Below are positions 46,355 through 57,910 of a stretch of DNA of 64,000 bases, piece after piece. Location of the stretch: contig CM075669.1 of the NCBI GenBank assembly GCA_037962975.1, positions 118,002,501-118,066,500 on the forward strand, given 5' to 3'. Source of the stretch: Clitoria ternatea (Eukaryota; Streptophyta; Magnoliopsida; Fabales; Fabaceae). Each line of letters starts with the position of its first letter. The first letter of the stretch is position 1. Under the pieces are notes generated by a model. It was not told the origin of the DNA and made no database searches. It saw nothing but the letters and a program-made list of their open reading frames with translations. Position numbers and translations under genes: made by a program.

Positions 46355-47498
46355 AAAGACCATATAAAAATTTATAAATGATACGAGTACAACAAAAAGA
46401 TATCAAATATGACGATATGTGTGTTATGGCCTATTATAATGAAGGGCATAATTATTATGATTGATGATAATGATGATAGCCTATGGTGACTTTGAGAAAA
46501 GACCTGAATAGTCGATATTGATGACGTTGGCCCATTGTGGCATTGTGGTAGATGTGTATATGCCTGCTTTGCTATGACTTGATTAATAAATATGCGATAT
46601 GTATAAGTTGTTGAATTTATAATTCATGATGATCATTGGTGTGTTTAGTAAAGCATACATGATGTTGATATGCATATGCATATAATTTCAATCGTATTCA
46701 TATCGTCATTTGAAATGTATAACTCACTCTTCCATGTGGTCTACTTTTTAGCATTGATGCAGGAATATCATGGGATGAGAATGTTTATAAAGTAAAGCTT
46801 TTGGGGAAGGTAAATAATGGTAACGGAATTCCTTGGCCGGCAGCGTTTGTAATTTAATGAGTTGTGTATAAAACAGATATTGTGATATTGTTACTTACTG
46901 ATATTGATGGATGAATTGTGAATTATATGTATATATGGGTGATGTATTAATATTTGGGATAGTGAATGTCTACCCATTTGATGAATATAAAATGATGATT
47001 AAATAATCCTCTTAGGCATGAATAAGTAAAGGACATACATGATTTGAAGGTTGAATTGAATATGGTCAATTATAGGATATGAATATTGGAGATGTATGAT
47101 GTATGATCATATAGATATGTATATACATATATCTTAGGCATTGTATGTTCATGAAATTATACGAAAAAACAACGGTTGACTATTAGGCTTATGGTATGCC
47201 TTTGCATACTTTGCCAAGCCTTTTCTCATATCCTCATATATGGGACTAGGCGTATGCCCGGTATACATATTCTTCTTCCGCTGTAACTCAGTTATTTTGT
47301 ATACCGTTATGGGCAAACTATTTAACGATCCAGTTATTGGTTATCAAGTCTCACCCTTTGGTTTTTTATGGTTCGAGTCTTGATGTAATCGTGGCAGTGT
47401 TTTGAAAATATTTTGAATGTGAAAAATTTATTTGTATTTTTATTGTTTAATTATTTAGATTACATCGGGATTCGAGTCCAGAAAATTGGAGTGTTACA
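46355..47498 (+). repeat. long-LTR-like repeat, copy B, 3' end
   Basis: Resumes copy B after element G. Shared blocks include GGGGAAGGTAAATAATGG and CCTTGGCCGG (near 46837; compare 60218), and TCTCATATCCTCATATATG near 47224 (compare 9450 reversed). It ends GGAGTGTTACA at 47498, the mirror of copy A's TGTAACACCCC start. Confidence 0.72.
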
Positions 47499-47639
47499 AA
47501 TATCGAGTTTTGTTTGACTAACAATATGACCTTTTACAATTTTATCCCATTCCTCAATAATACAATAACGTGATGGCATCTGAAGGACACTCTGGAACCA
47601 ACTCTCCCTAAGCCATGGCTATCGATCCCTAAAAACAAA

Positions 47640-48640
47640 TGTTATAGCACATCATATCAACTAGATCGAGGAGAAGGCAAAGGATCAGTACTTCTGGGTC
47701 CATGTTAAACCATTAAGTATCATGTTGACGTACTTTTAGGATGAAGACAACATTAAAGTGTTTGATTTAGAGGTTCACTCTGGTAAAGAGTATGGGGACT
47801 ACTTCATGGTGATTTGTTCCCTCATTACAGACCTTATTGCCATCATCCGGGGTTACAATATATTTTTATGTACGAAATGACTTTTTCAAAGATCAGAATA
47901 AGATTCCCCCTAATAGAGTTTGAGATAGGCATACTCCGGTTCTTAGGACTTCCCCTAGCCAACTTCACCTTAATGGCCGAGGTTTAATAAATGCCCTAGA
48001 GATAGTGGGAGAGTACTCCCACTTTATGCCTACATTGTCCATGTTTTTCTGCTACTGTTGCATGATGCACTATGATAATAAGGGTGACAACCTTGGATAT
48101 ATAAAGCTACACTATAATGCCAACATGGTCAACTTCAAGTCCAATACGGATTCGGTGAAGACGGACATAATCAACTTCAAACATACTGTTGTTAAGGTGA
48201 AAGTCTAAGAAGGGAAACCATTATTTTAGGAGAACCCTAATTTTTCTTGGAGGTTCTACACTGGGTGGAGCCACAAACATTTCGTTCTAATGAGCAACGC
48301 CTACTTCATCAATGAGGATGAGCTTTACTAGAGTCAAAAGAGGTGATTCACGCCCTTGGAGAGTTTGTCAAGTTTAGCAAGATCTCCTGTAAAGCCTTCC
48401 TAGGGGATGTATCTCGTTTGGATGCGTATTTAAGCAATGCTTTTTTTATACTTGTACATTTATTTTTGTTGAAATTACCGGTATGCTAATCCTTATAGTA
48501 TTTTGATTTACATAGGAGATGAAAAAGCATAATATGCTCAACAAATTCTAGTAGCAGAGGGAGGCATGCAATGTTGTCATTGCTACTGCTAAGAATAACA
48601 CATTACCAAAGCAAGAGGGTCAAGGTTTATGGTAAAGGAG
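47640..48640 (+). pseudogene. relic of a Tat-type antisense accessory gene
   Basis: Plus-strand conceptual pieces line up with exon 1 of the Tat antisense gene at 20334-21492: FPLIEFEIGILRFLGLPLA (near 47910), RGLINALEIVGEYSHF, VNFKSNTDSVKTDIINFKH, FSWRFYTGW-SHKHFVLMSNAYF and EDEL near 48325, in the same order. The best open part is 48005-48208. Frames switch several times and stops occur, so it is dead. A TTTACATAG acceptor-like site at about 48515 precedes GAGATGAAAAAGC, matching the exon 2 start of the intact gene. No Tat pol or LTR is recognised around it. Confidence 0.75.
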
Positions 48641-48701
48641 GTTAGCATTCTGGCTAACTAAGTTGGGAAACTGAATCTAACTCTAGAGGCTGTAGCCATT
48701 C

Positions 48702-49007
48702 GAAGAAGAAGAAGAAGAAGAAGAAGAAGAAGAAGAAGAAGAAGAAGAAGAAGAAGAAGAAGAAGAAGAAGAAGAAGAAGAAGAAGAAGAAGAAGAAGAA
48801 GAAGAAGAAGAAGAAGAAGAAGAAGAAGAAGAAGAAGAAGAAGAAGAAGAAGAAGAAGAAGAAGAAGAAGAAGAAGAAGAAGAAGAAGAAGAAGAAGAAG
48901 AAGAAGAAGAAGAAGAAGAAGAAGAAGAAGAAGAAGAAGAAGAAGAAGAAGAAGAAGAAGAAGAAGAAGAAGAAGAAGAAGAAGAAGAAGAAGAAGAAGA
49001 AGAAGAA
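48702..49007 (+). repeat. uninterrupted GAA microsatellite, about 102 units
   Basis: A perfect GAA/AAG run of about 306 bp without a single interruption, between the Tat accessory relic and the LTR of element I. The antisense poly-Phe reading frame across it is an artefact. Confidence 0.97.
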
Positions 49008-50551
49008 TGATGGTTCAGAGTCAGACTTAGAAGGGGGTTGAATAAGTCTTAGACTCTTATTGAACACTTTTTATGGAATATAAAACTTTAAGATACAAGT
49101 AATCAGAACTTAAGAGCAAGGAATGAGAGATTAAACATAAGAATTTTATATTGGTTCACTTCCAATGCAGAAGCTATGTCTAGTCCCTTCAAACTAGAAG
49201 ATTTCCACTATTGTAAAAACTCATTTTACAATTTTAGCACCAGATCGTATCACAAGTATTCTTGACTCCAGCCACTTCTGGCTTAAATCCCCAAGTATTC
49301 TTTCAAAAGGCTACTCCTGGCTAATTCCAAGTGTTCTTTCAAAAGCCTCTTCAGGCCAAACAGTTTCCCATAGAAACTAAAGACTGGTAACTCAATAGAC
49401 TTCTACACAAATACAAGTTTTAACAAATAAAATATGTTTGGTGTTTTTAAGAACTTAGTGTATGAAAAGATACAAATGATAATCAAATACACTAAGTAAG
49501 AAAGTAAAGAGACCAAGGTATGCTAGATGTAAAACAACAAAGAAGGCCTTTACTTAAGAACTAAGAGAGAAGAGAGAAGAGAGCTTTGTAAACTGATTGC
49601 AATATTTTCTTTAAATGACTCAATGGTTCTCTTTTCTTCAATTTGAATCTCTTCATATTTATAAATCACTCAAAGTATCCATTTGATAAATTGGTGAAGA
49701 GATATAGCCATTGCAGGTCCATTGGTAGAGTTTTGGCTATTCGAAGTACCATACCTCAAGAAGTAAAGAGAGATCAAAATTCTGGTATGAAGGAACAACA
49801 GAGCTTTGTATTGAAATGGTGTTCCTTGAGCTTCTCAATACACAAGTCCTTCTGTAGTCTTACTTTTTTCAATATAAAGTATGCAGAGCAAAAGAAGTTG
49901 ACCTTCTGAACTTTTTTTGACATGCGTACTAACTCACTGAAATATGCAGAACAACTTCATTGGTTTCTTCCTATATGAACTTTGGCTTTTGCACTGTTTT
50001 TTCTCCTTTCCTCTTTAGATGATAAATGTAGTTTTCTCTTGATACGCACATGCTTCAGAGCATTATAAATTTAGACTTGAACTTTTTGTTGTATGCTTGA
50101 TTTCTTGAGCAAATACTTGTCTTCTTATCTTCTTTGATGATTGAAGCAGCTTTCTAAGAATAAAGGATCCATTCTAGAGTGACTTTGTTAAGCTTTAATA
50201 TAGAGACAAGAGTAATGTCTTTATATATTTGGAAGTCTTGAAGTCTAATCGTGTTTTGTATGAAATAAGGCCTGGTAGATCAGACCCTGATGTTGCAACT
50301 AGGATCAGACTTCTCTTGAATTTTCTTTAGTCTTATACAGACTTTAGTACCAATGTCAAACATTTTTTATGATAAGCTCCCCTTTCATTTATAGCTTATG
50401 TCATACAAGCTTTTGATCTAAATAATTTAAGAGGTCAGATAACACATAAGCAGACTTTATTTAATTAATTACCTTAATGTATGTTATTAACAAATCTTGG
50501 GATAAAAACCATTAACATCAGAGTTTTTATAAAATAGACTTGGTTCTAACG
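49008..50551 (-). repeat. LTR of element I (probably copia)
   Basis: On the minus strand the sequence CAACAAATAGGGGAGATCG|TTAGAACC is the polypurine tract and LTR start usual in plant copia elements; the first LTR base is C rather than T. The other end reads CTCTGAACCATCA, beside the GAA tract. The partner LTR is not in the window because element F cut the copy. Length about 1.54 kb. No gene. Confidence 0.6.
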
Positions 50552-53316
50552 ATCTCCCCTATTTGTTGATAACAAACATCAAGTCTTTTATTAAGTAGAG
50601 TCTGTGATAAGCAGAGAAAAGTGAAATTCATTAGACTTATCATGATATAAAAGGTCACAATATGAGATCCGATCATTTTCACACATAGAGAGATTTAAAG
50701 CATAAAGACTATTTAGCAAATATGATCAGAGCAATATTGAGTATCTTTTGTGAAATAGTTATTAGAGCATAACAAGCTTTAATCAGAACATATCTTTTTA
50801 TATCCTTTTAAGAATCAAAGCACAAATAACTCAGATCAAAGCAAATATCAATTTCTCATAATTATATGTATATCAGAGTAATGATGTATAAACTTTAGAA
50901 TATTTATTTAAGACAGATATAAGAAATTTCTCTTTTCATTGATAAGAGAAATTTGTACATGACATAAAAGAAAATTTTAAAAAGAATCAAAAGCCAACTA
51001 AAACACTAATCAAAGCTAACAAAAAACTACTTCATCAAAAGATAATTAAGACACTAAGACATTGATCAGAGCTAACAGAGCTAATCCTATACTTGAACCC
51101 AAAATAAAAACTTAAGACAATTCTCCCCCTTTCGATATCAACAAGAGAAAAGGGAATCATAGAGGAATCTAGAGGATGAGGAGATTATGGTTGAAGCATA
51201 AAAGGAAACAATGAGTAATCAGCTAAGCTATTTATACAGAAAGCCTGGAACAATCACCACAATGATGGAACAGGAAAACAAATATAATGGGGGATGAGAG
51301 GAAGATATATTCCTTCAAGAGGAAGATGATCTTTGAAAAATCTGCCATAACGTTCCTAGAAGCCATAGAGGAAGTAAAGGTTGTCATCTAAGTGTTGGAA
51401 AATTAGCCTTCAGAATTGATAATCCAAAGCTGATGGTTCCAGAAAGCATGTACATGGTCTTCATTAAGCTTAAGGGCTATGAAGACACTATACAAAGAAG
51501 GGATGGAAAGGTTCTTGAGATAAGCCTCATACCATACAGGCTTATAGTAATGAGCCCTAGGCTACATTTCCAACTTGTTCTTTCCTTTATCAGATATTCT
51601 GAGAGGAGGGCTAAACTTGTCTCAAGCAATGAATATCTTTTTTCCAAGAAGTTTAAGAAATGGATGACCAGATAGCTTGAGAGGTTCTTATTCCAAATCA
51701 CTCAGAATCATCCTTCTTTCTCTCAACAAGGTATGTACCATTACAAGGTCAAATTGGGAGGTGAGAGGGGTGCCCATCAAAATATCTTCATGGGCATTGG
51801 AGGAGGGAAATGAGGAATAGAGAAGATTTTGACTTTCTTAGGGTCAAAACCAGAGGCATTGATGATGGCTTAGTTTGAGGGGTGATGGTAACCTGACTCT
51901 TCAGTGTTATGGACAAGTCTGGTGATGACAAGGTGGTTAAAAGTAGGGTTAGTAAGGGTAAGAAGACGGGTATTGTTGGTTTTTATGGATAGTTAGGGTT
52001 GGATGTAAACCAGGCATGTAATGGAAGAAAAGTGGAGTCAAAAGGGTTGGGATTTTTAAGATGCTTGGGATGGTTGATAGGATTGAGATATTAAAGAAGG
52101 TTGGGAAGAATAAGTTGGTTGAGATAGTTGAACAACAAAAGGAGGGGAAGGTGGTATAGACCTTGATGAGGGATTAGATTTAGACATCTTCTTCAGATGT
52201 TCTTTCTTATGCTGTTAAAGGGCTTCCCATTCCTTCAGAGCCTTATCCTTTAACTTTTGCTACCTTTTCCTTGCTTGTGCACACTTCTTAGTGTGTAACT
52301 CAGAATTTATCAAACCATTATTTACCAGACCACGAGTTGGTATCTATATTAGGATAGAGTACCTTGTGGTTCTTTATAACTCATGAATCTTTTCATGAAC
52401 AAGGGTCTTGGCGGACTTCTTCTTCTGTTGTTGAGATGAAACAAGAGTAAACCGCTGTTTCTTTGGAGAGGGAGGATGGGGAGGAGGTGATGAAGCTTGG
52501 ATTCTCTTCAGGAGCCCAATTGGCTTCTGATCATCAAAGTCATAAGACTCTTCAAAGATAGTTCTCTTGGTAGTTGGGACTTTGGAGTCTGGAGTTTCCT
52601 TCTTGAGAGGTGAGAGGGGAGGAATAATATTCTATGGCTGAGCTTTGATAGGTGAAGGAGACTCTTCATGAATAGCATGAGTAGCCCTGGCAGTCCAGGC
52701 TTTCTTGACTACAGGGACCTTGAATCTTGGTCCTTCACGATCCTTCCTCTTTGGAGCAGACTTCTTCTAATCATCAGACCCTTCCATGGTCTGGTCCAGC
52801 AGGAGTGAGAAGATTGGAAGCTTACTCACCAAGGGAGAGTTATGAGTCAGGTCTGCTACAGACTTCAAAGAAACATTCTTCAAAGCAAAGATTTTGGTAA
52901 GCACAACAGGGTAAGGTCTTCTGCTTTTTCTCTACTGATGAAATCAGATAACTGAGAATGATGTTGGCAAGATTAACTTTATCTTTTACAAACATGTGAT
53001 ACATGTAAAAGTGACCCATCTTTGAGACAGTATCTTTAGAACTTTTAATAAGGCAGAAAACCTACTTTATCAGAAGGTGAAGCATTTTAACCTTAGGAAA
53101 AAGGTTTCCAGATACAAGCTTGGAAGGGTGCATCCTTCTATACAGTAACTGGTTGATGTCTAGAGAAGAAACTTCAATGTTTTCAAAGTTTTCCATGAAA
53201 ACTATTCCTCCAAGAGTACAACCACATGCAACAGATATCATATCTTCAGAAATCTTAATCTTCTTGCCTCCAAGAGAGCCAAAGATGAAAAACCTCTTCT
53301 TGTCAACATGGACGGT
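50552..53316 (-). pseudogene. env-like region of element I, decayed and truncated
   Basis: Minus strand from 53316 downward: HVDKKRFFIFGSLGGKKIKISEDM, RRMHPSKLVSGNLFPKVKMLHLLIK, one stop, then VFCLIKSSKDTVSKMGHFYMYH, DKVNLANIILSYLISS and, after a frameshift, VVLTKIFALKNVSLKSV. The order of the hydrophobic blocks parallels the env-like ORF of G (LYVNLGELILEEM, LPYCSVITLL). Downstream pieces are Pro/Lys-rich (ASSPPPHPPSPKKQRF near 52480, then KKKSAKTLVHEKIHEL). An open frame seemingly starting at 53352 borrows its first residues from the inserted LTR of F. Below about 51900 I see no coding signal. Confidence 0.5.
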
Positions 53317-54839
53317 TGATAAATGTTTATTTTGCATTGTTTTAGGGTCCATTATGCTTAAATTTTAGTCCATTTTCTTTTAGTTTCCCCCCGATTCCCA
53401 TTGGTTTTAGTCCATTTCACACATGCTACTTGGGTATTTCTATTTTGTAGGATTTGTGATGATATAGGTTAATATTGAAAAGGATTTGAAGTACTTGATG
53501 AGCATTGCATTAAATACAAAGGAGTTTAGGCCAAGATTACATAAAACTAAAGCCATTTTAACCCTTGAAGAAGGATATAATCAAGTGGAACTCTCCACGA
53601 CCTTGGCACACCAAAAAGATGCATTTTGGCAAGCTTTTAAAAAATCCACTAGTAGTGGGAAATTCCCACTGGCAGTGGATATTACTGACTTGGAGAAAAA
53701 TAAAGTAGAAAAATCCACTAACAATGGGAAATTCCCATTGGTCGTGGACCTTGCTGTCCCGGAATCCACTGGTCATGGGAAATTCCCATTGGTTGTGGAA
53801 CTTGCTATTTTTTTTAGGTTTTCACAATTGGGAGCATCAGATTTTGATCTACTAGTCGTGGATCTTACACGAGTGAGCAGTTCCTGGTTTTTAGGGCCTG
53901 TTTCATAGAGATAAAAGTAAGCCTTCATTTGGGAAAACACACACGTATAGGGTGACATTTTGGGACAAAAAAGAGAGCATTTTCAAGGGAATTTTGAAGA
54001 AGAATACAAAGCAAAACATCAAGGAAGAACAATTTTCAGACTTTGGGCATAAGATTTAGAGGATCTAGTGAGAACTTCTCTTCTATTTTCTGAACCCTTA
54101 TTTTGTAATTTGGGATTTCTGAATATTGGGCTTTGAATTTATGTTTTGTGAGATTGAAACCTTTTCCATGAGGAACTAAATTTCATTCTTGAGATTAGGG
54201 GGTAGTATGTTTTTATATCAAATGTTAATACTCTGAATTTCTCAGTTATGAATATTCTATTTCCTATTTAATCTCATGAGATTCTAATGACTTAGAGATA
54301 AGTGTAGATGAACTTAAATAAAATGGGTAATCAAAAGATTAACATATCATTTGAAATGCATGAAATTGAACCTAAGATTTTGGGTTATGAAAGTAGGCAA
54401 AATCATTTGAGGAATAATTGGGTTTTCACAATGCTTAATGGACTTAATTTACAAATCGAACGCAGTTCTTTGGCGATTGAGTATGTTAGTGAGAATTCGA
54501 GAGAAAACCACTAACAATTTAGGAAAACCCACCTTAGGAATAAAACTTTATAATTGGGGAAAGATTTACATTAAATTTGCTACATGACATATAAACCTAC
54601 TAATTCCCAAGAGCTCTTTTTCATTTGATTTTCAAGAAAGTAATTATTTTTGTTCAAGAGGGTTTGAGATCTCTTTAGTGTTTATTTTGGTTTTTGTAAA
54701 TAATTTACAACATCCTTTAATTAAATTGAGTCTTTCTTGGATAATTAAATCCTTGTAAACCAATACTTGGACACAATCTCTGTGGTTCGACAATCTTTTA
54801 TATTATGAGATATCTCGTGTGCTTGCGGAATGGCTATCA
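53317..54839 (+). repeat. 5' LTR of element F
   Basis: Starts TGATAAATGTTTATTTTGC, ends GGAATGGCTATCA, directly before a gypsy primer-binding site. A palindrome array lies at 53586-53870. The left edge is inferred from the TG start and from where env-like coding of element I stops. Confidence 0.75.
53586..53870. repeat. array of long palindromes around TGGGAAATTCCCA
   Basis: Three units centred near 53665, 53733 and 53784 have GGGAAATTCCC cores inside an outer inverted pair ATCCACT ... AGTGGAT, so each unit is a near-perfect palindrome of about 37 bp. Partial copies (CTCCACGACC, CTACTAGTCGTGGAT) occur near 53590 and 53850. Confidence 0.9.
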
Positions 54840-54845
54840 AATTTT

Positions 54846-54862
54846 TGGCCCCGTCGCCAGGG
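54846..54862 (+). other. primer-binding site of element F
   Basis: TGGCCCCGTCGCCAGGG shortly after the LTR end resembles the TGGCGCCGTTGCCGGGG site typical of plant Athila/Tat-type gypsy elements. Confidence 0.75.
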
Positions 54863-54883
54863 ATTGTGTTCCCTCAATATTGG

Positions 54884-55000
54884 GTAAGTGTGATCTGATT
54901 AGATTAGGTGTTTTTATTTCTTTATTTGTTCCTTTTATTTTATTTATTTCTTTTTTGTTGTAAATTATGCTTACTCTGTTGTTTATTGCTGTTTTTGCAG
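54884..55000 (+). other. putative leader intron of element F
   Basis: A GTAAGT donor at 54884 and a T-rich tract ending TTTTTGCAG at 55000 delimit 117 bp; the gag ATG follows at 55008. Splicing is inferred from the consensus only. Confidence 0.5.
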
Positions 55001-55007
55001 GTTCCTT

Positions 55008-55605
55008 TATGCAAAAGAGCACAAGTCTTGGGACAATTTTTTACCTTGAGATAGAATACTTGCTTTGGAAAATTAGGAAGCAAAGAAAACTACAAGAAGC
55101 TGCTACAACAAGCCAAGAACACATGGAGAATCATCAAGATAATAGAGCCTTAAGAAACTTTACGGCACCAAATACAATGGGAAGAAGGCCTAACATTACA
55201 CAACTTACCATTGAAGAGAATAACTTTGGGTTGAAGCCATCTTTTCTCTTAATGGTCCAATAAAATCAATTTGGTGGATTGACTTCCGAAGATCCTAATT
55301 TACATCTTTAGATTTTCTTGGAGTATCGTGACACACTTAAGGTTAACGGGGTCTCAAATGATGCAATCCGTTTAAGACTTTTCCCTTTTTCTCTGAGGGA
55401 TAAGGCTAGAGCATGGTTGTATTCGCTTCTTGAAGGATCTATCACATCTTGGGAGCAATTGTCTCATGTTTTTCTCAACAAATATTACCCATGAAGCAAG
55501 ACTGACCAATTGAGAAAGCAGATCATCACCTTGACTTAGAGAGATGATGAAACCTTGTGTAATGCTTGAGAGAGATACAAGGAATTGCTTAGGGAATGCC
55601 CACAC
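55008..55605 (+). pseudogene. gag of element F, N-terminal part
   Basis: Reads MQKSTSLGTIF, then ITQLTIEENNFGLKPSFLLMVQ, NQFGGLTSEDPNLHL, RDTLKVNGVSNDAIRLRLFPFSL, RDKARAWLYSLLEGSITSW and HVFLNKYYP, an Athila-type capsid. Five in-frame stops (near 55261, 55309, 55492, 55537 and 55567) are mostly explained by single transitions in Gln, Arg or Trp codons. It is cut after CPH by repeat copy C. Confidence 0.85.
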
Positions 55606-57249
55606 TGTAACATCCCAAAATTTATTTAAATGATTATTGAGAGGAATAATTAGTAAATAATTACTTATGAGTTATCAAATGTCCCAAAATTTAGAAATGA
55701 TTAAATTGGGAATTTTTATGATTATTCATAATTTATTGTGGCTTAAAGAGCTAGAAATAATACTCGATTAAAATATGAGTGTCAGACCAAGTATCTCTGA
55801 TTGGGGTACTGTTGGTCAGGGTTGTTAAGAATATTATTGTGAATCTGAATATGCCTTTAGAATAATTTTTAGATAAGTATTGAGCCTGAACGGTGATCCT
55901 GTTTGTTACAAAACGGAGAAAACTTAATGAAGGGTTAAAATAAAAATATCAATTCCCTTCTCCTCTCTTATTTCTCACGTTACTCTCCCTCTCAAAACAC
56001 CAATACTTCTCTTCTTCTCTCATCCTCTTCATCTCTCACTCATCTTTTTCTTCCTCTCTAAAAACCCATTATGTGGGTGTGTGCCTTGCTTCTCATTTTC
56101 ATTCTCCCTAGCAAGCAAGAAGGAACTTGTGATTGGAGGCTCTCATTTTTGTTTTCTTCTTCTTCACTCCTTGGAGATCACTTTCTCTTGGCTTAAGGTA
56201 AGTTTCCCTCACCATTTCTTGAGCTATAGCCTGAAGTTATAGGTATTTATGGTTTGTGGGAGTGTTATGTGTATGAGTTTGATGTTGGAAGACATTAATA
56301 TGGGAAACCTTAAGGTGAGCTATAATAAATACAAGCTTCTCTGAGGGTATTGTATGGTACACAAAAATGGCATGATTGATTGTAGAAGTTGATGAACATT
56401 AATGATGATTATTGGGTTTTTGATGAAACCCTAACCCTTGGAATTAAGGGAAATGTAAAATGTGAGTAAAAGAGTATTTATTGATGTTGGAAGAATGTTA
56501 TTAATGAAGAGAAATAGCCATTGATGATGCTTGGTGGTTATTAATGATGAGTGATGACCATTGATGATGTTAGATGATTAATAATGGTGGTTGGAAGCCA
56601 TTAATATGGAAACCCATAGATGGGTATGGTCCTTAAATGCATAATAATGATTTTGAGCACCCAACCCATGGTGGTTATGGTGGATTAAGTGAAAGAAAAG
56701 AGGTTTGAGGTTTAAATGGTATAAACACTAAGTAGTTAATTAAGAGCATTTAAATCTTGGTGGTTTAGATAGAAAATAATTGTATGATACATTGTGTGAT
56801 GTAGGAAATGACTCCATCGATGAAGCGGGACCTTCGGACCATGGTGATTTCTACTTCTCTTGAGGTAGGAGAAGGTAACATTCCTAAATGCGTGATTCCA
56901 TCCATTATTGATGTGTATGTATGAATGTGTTATCCTAATTTGGCCTGGATGAGTATCTTGATTTTATGTGATTGGAGTGCATTTAGAATAAATTGTATTA
57001 TATGGTAAATGTTGTTGGATGATGATTATGATGTTGAATTTGTCCATGGTAATGTGACTTGTTTGTGAATGACATTGAGACCATGATTGAATTAATTGCA
57101 ATTATGTTAGACATCCCATGACATGTAATTTGATGAATAATGATTACCACTAACTATTAATATGAATGAAATCCAATGATAATTGGTAATGGTTGAGAAT
57201 AATGAGGATATTGAATTTCACTAAGTGTTGGTGGTGAGTTGTTAATTGT

Positions 57250-57790
57250 GGAAAGGCATTTTAAGATGCATAGTGTAAGAAATACATTGATTGGCATTTG
57301 CATCCATGGAATATCATACGCTGTCTATGTGGAATGTTAGGGGTTCCAATAGGCGGGCTCAGTAGAAGGGCGACCTAGTGTATGAGTAAAATTATTGTTG
57401 TTCCCCACTGATTCTTGGAATCACAAAGCTGTCTATAGTTTGGTGGTGAGGCACCCTATGTGGCGGGCCCAGTGCGTGGATGGCACTGTGATGAGCAAGT
57501 GACCTCGGTGTCCCTATGGGGCATGACTCGGGGTGACTAGTGCTACATATGGGCAATAACGGTTTGGTACCAGTAAAAAGGGTAAATGTTATGGATTTTA
57601 TTAATGGGATAAGTGTACACATTTACTACTGTATTAGGTGCATAGTAGTATGCCTATGCTTGACCCACATTTTATATGATGTTGTTTCCCACAGTCGGAT
57701 CCACAATTTGATAATGATTCCTTGTGCATATGCATTAGTTATAAGAGCATTTGTATATAGTCAGAGATATGCCGAGTTTGGTAGCCCGTG
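57250..57790 (+). repeat. conserved box 3 of the repeat family, copy C
   Basis: Collinear with 26348-26900 except for a deletion of about 100 bp after 57524. Hairpin TGATTC-ttg-GAATCA at 57409-57423. Confidence 0.85.
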
Positions 57791-57910
57791 GTGGCGATGG
57801 ATGATTGATAAGTAAAGAGAAAGTAATTGTGGCACTAACCTTAATTGTGTGGTTATACTTGATGAGATTGCCAATGATTTGATACATAATGTAAATGGGT
57901 TGATTGAGAA

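Larger units (their letters stand above)
26997..46359 (-). mobile_element. Athila-like Ty3/gypsy retrotransposon (element G), with nested element H
   Basis: Target duplication aaaga at 26997-27001 and 46355-46359. LTRs 27002-28681 and 44722-46354. On the minus strand the order is gag, protease, RT, RNase H, integrase, a palindrome-rich spacer, an env-like ORF and a polypurine tract. RT motifs (VPKKGGMT, MCIDYRRLN, FMDDFSVFG), the DLGAS protease and the downstream extra ORF point to the Athila lineage. Without H (5.8 kb) it is about 13.5 kb, a normal Athila size. Pol has a few stops. The env-like ORF is open. Confidence 0.93.

Noticed and set aside
9324..47498. A single giant transposon with inverted TGTAACA ends (A plus B)
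   Set aside because: The flanking pentamers (atgtg and aatat) do not match and both inner ends are truncated, so two separate copies are the safer reading; kept only as a question about the junction.
48654..49067. 137-residue minus-strand ORF, almost all Phe
   Set aside because: It is the antisense reading of the GAA microsatellite.
53062..53352. 96-residue ORF taken as a complete small protein starting at 53352
   Set aside because: Its first dozen residues lie in the inserted LTR of F. The rest is the truncated env-like relic of element I.
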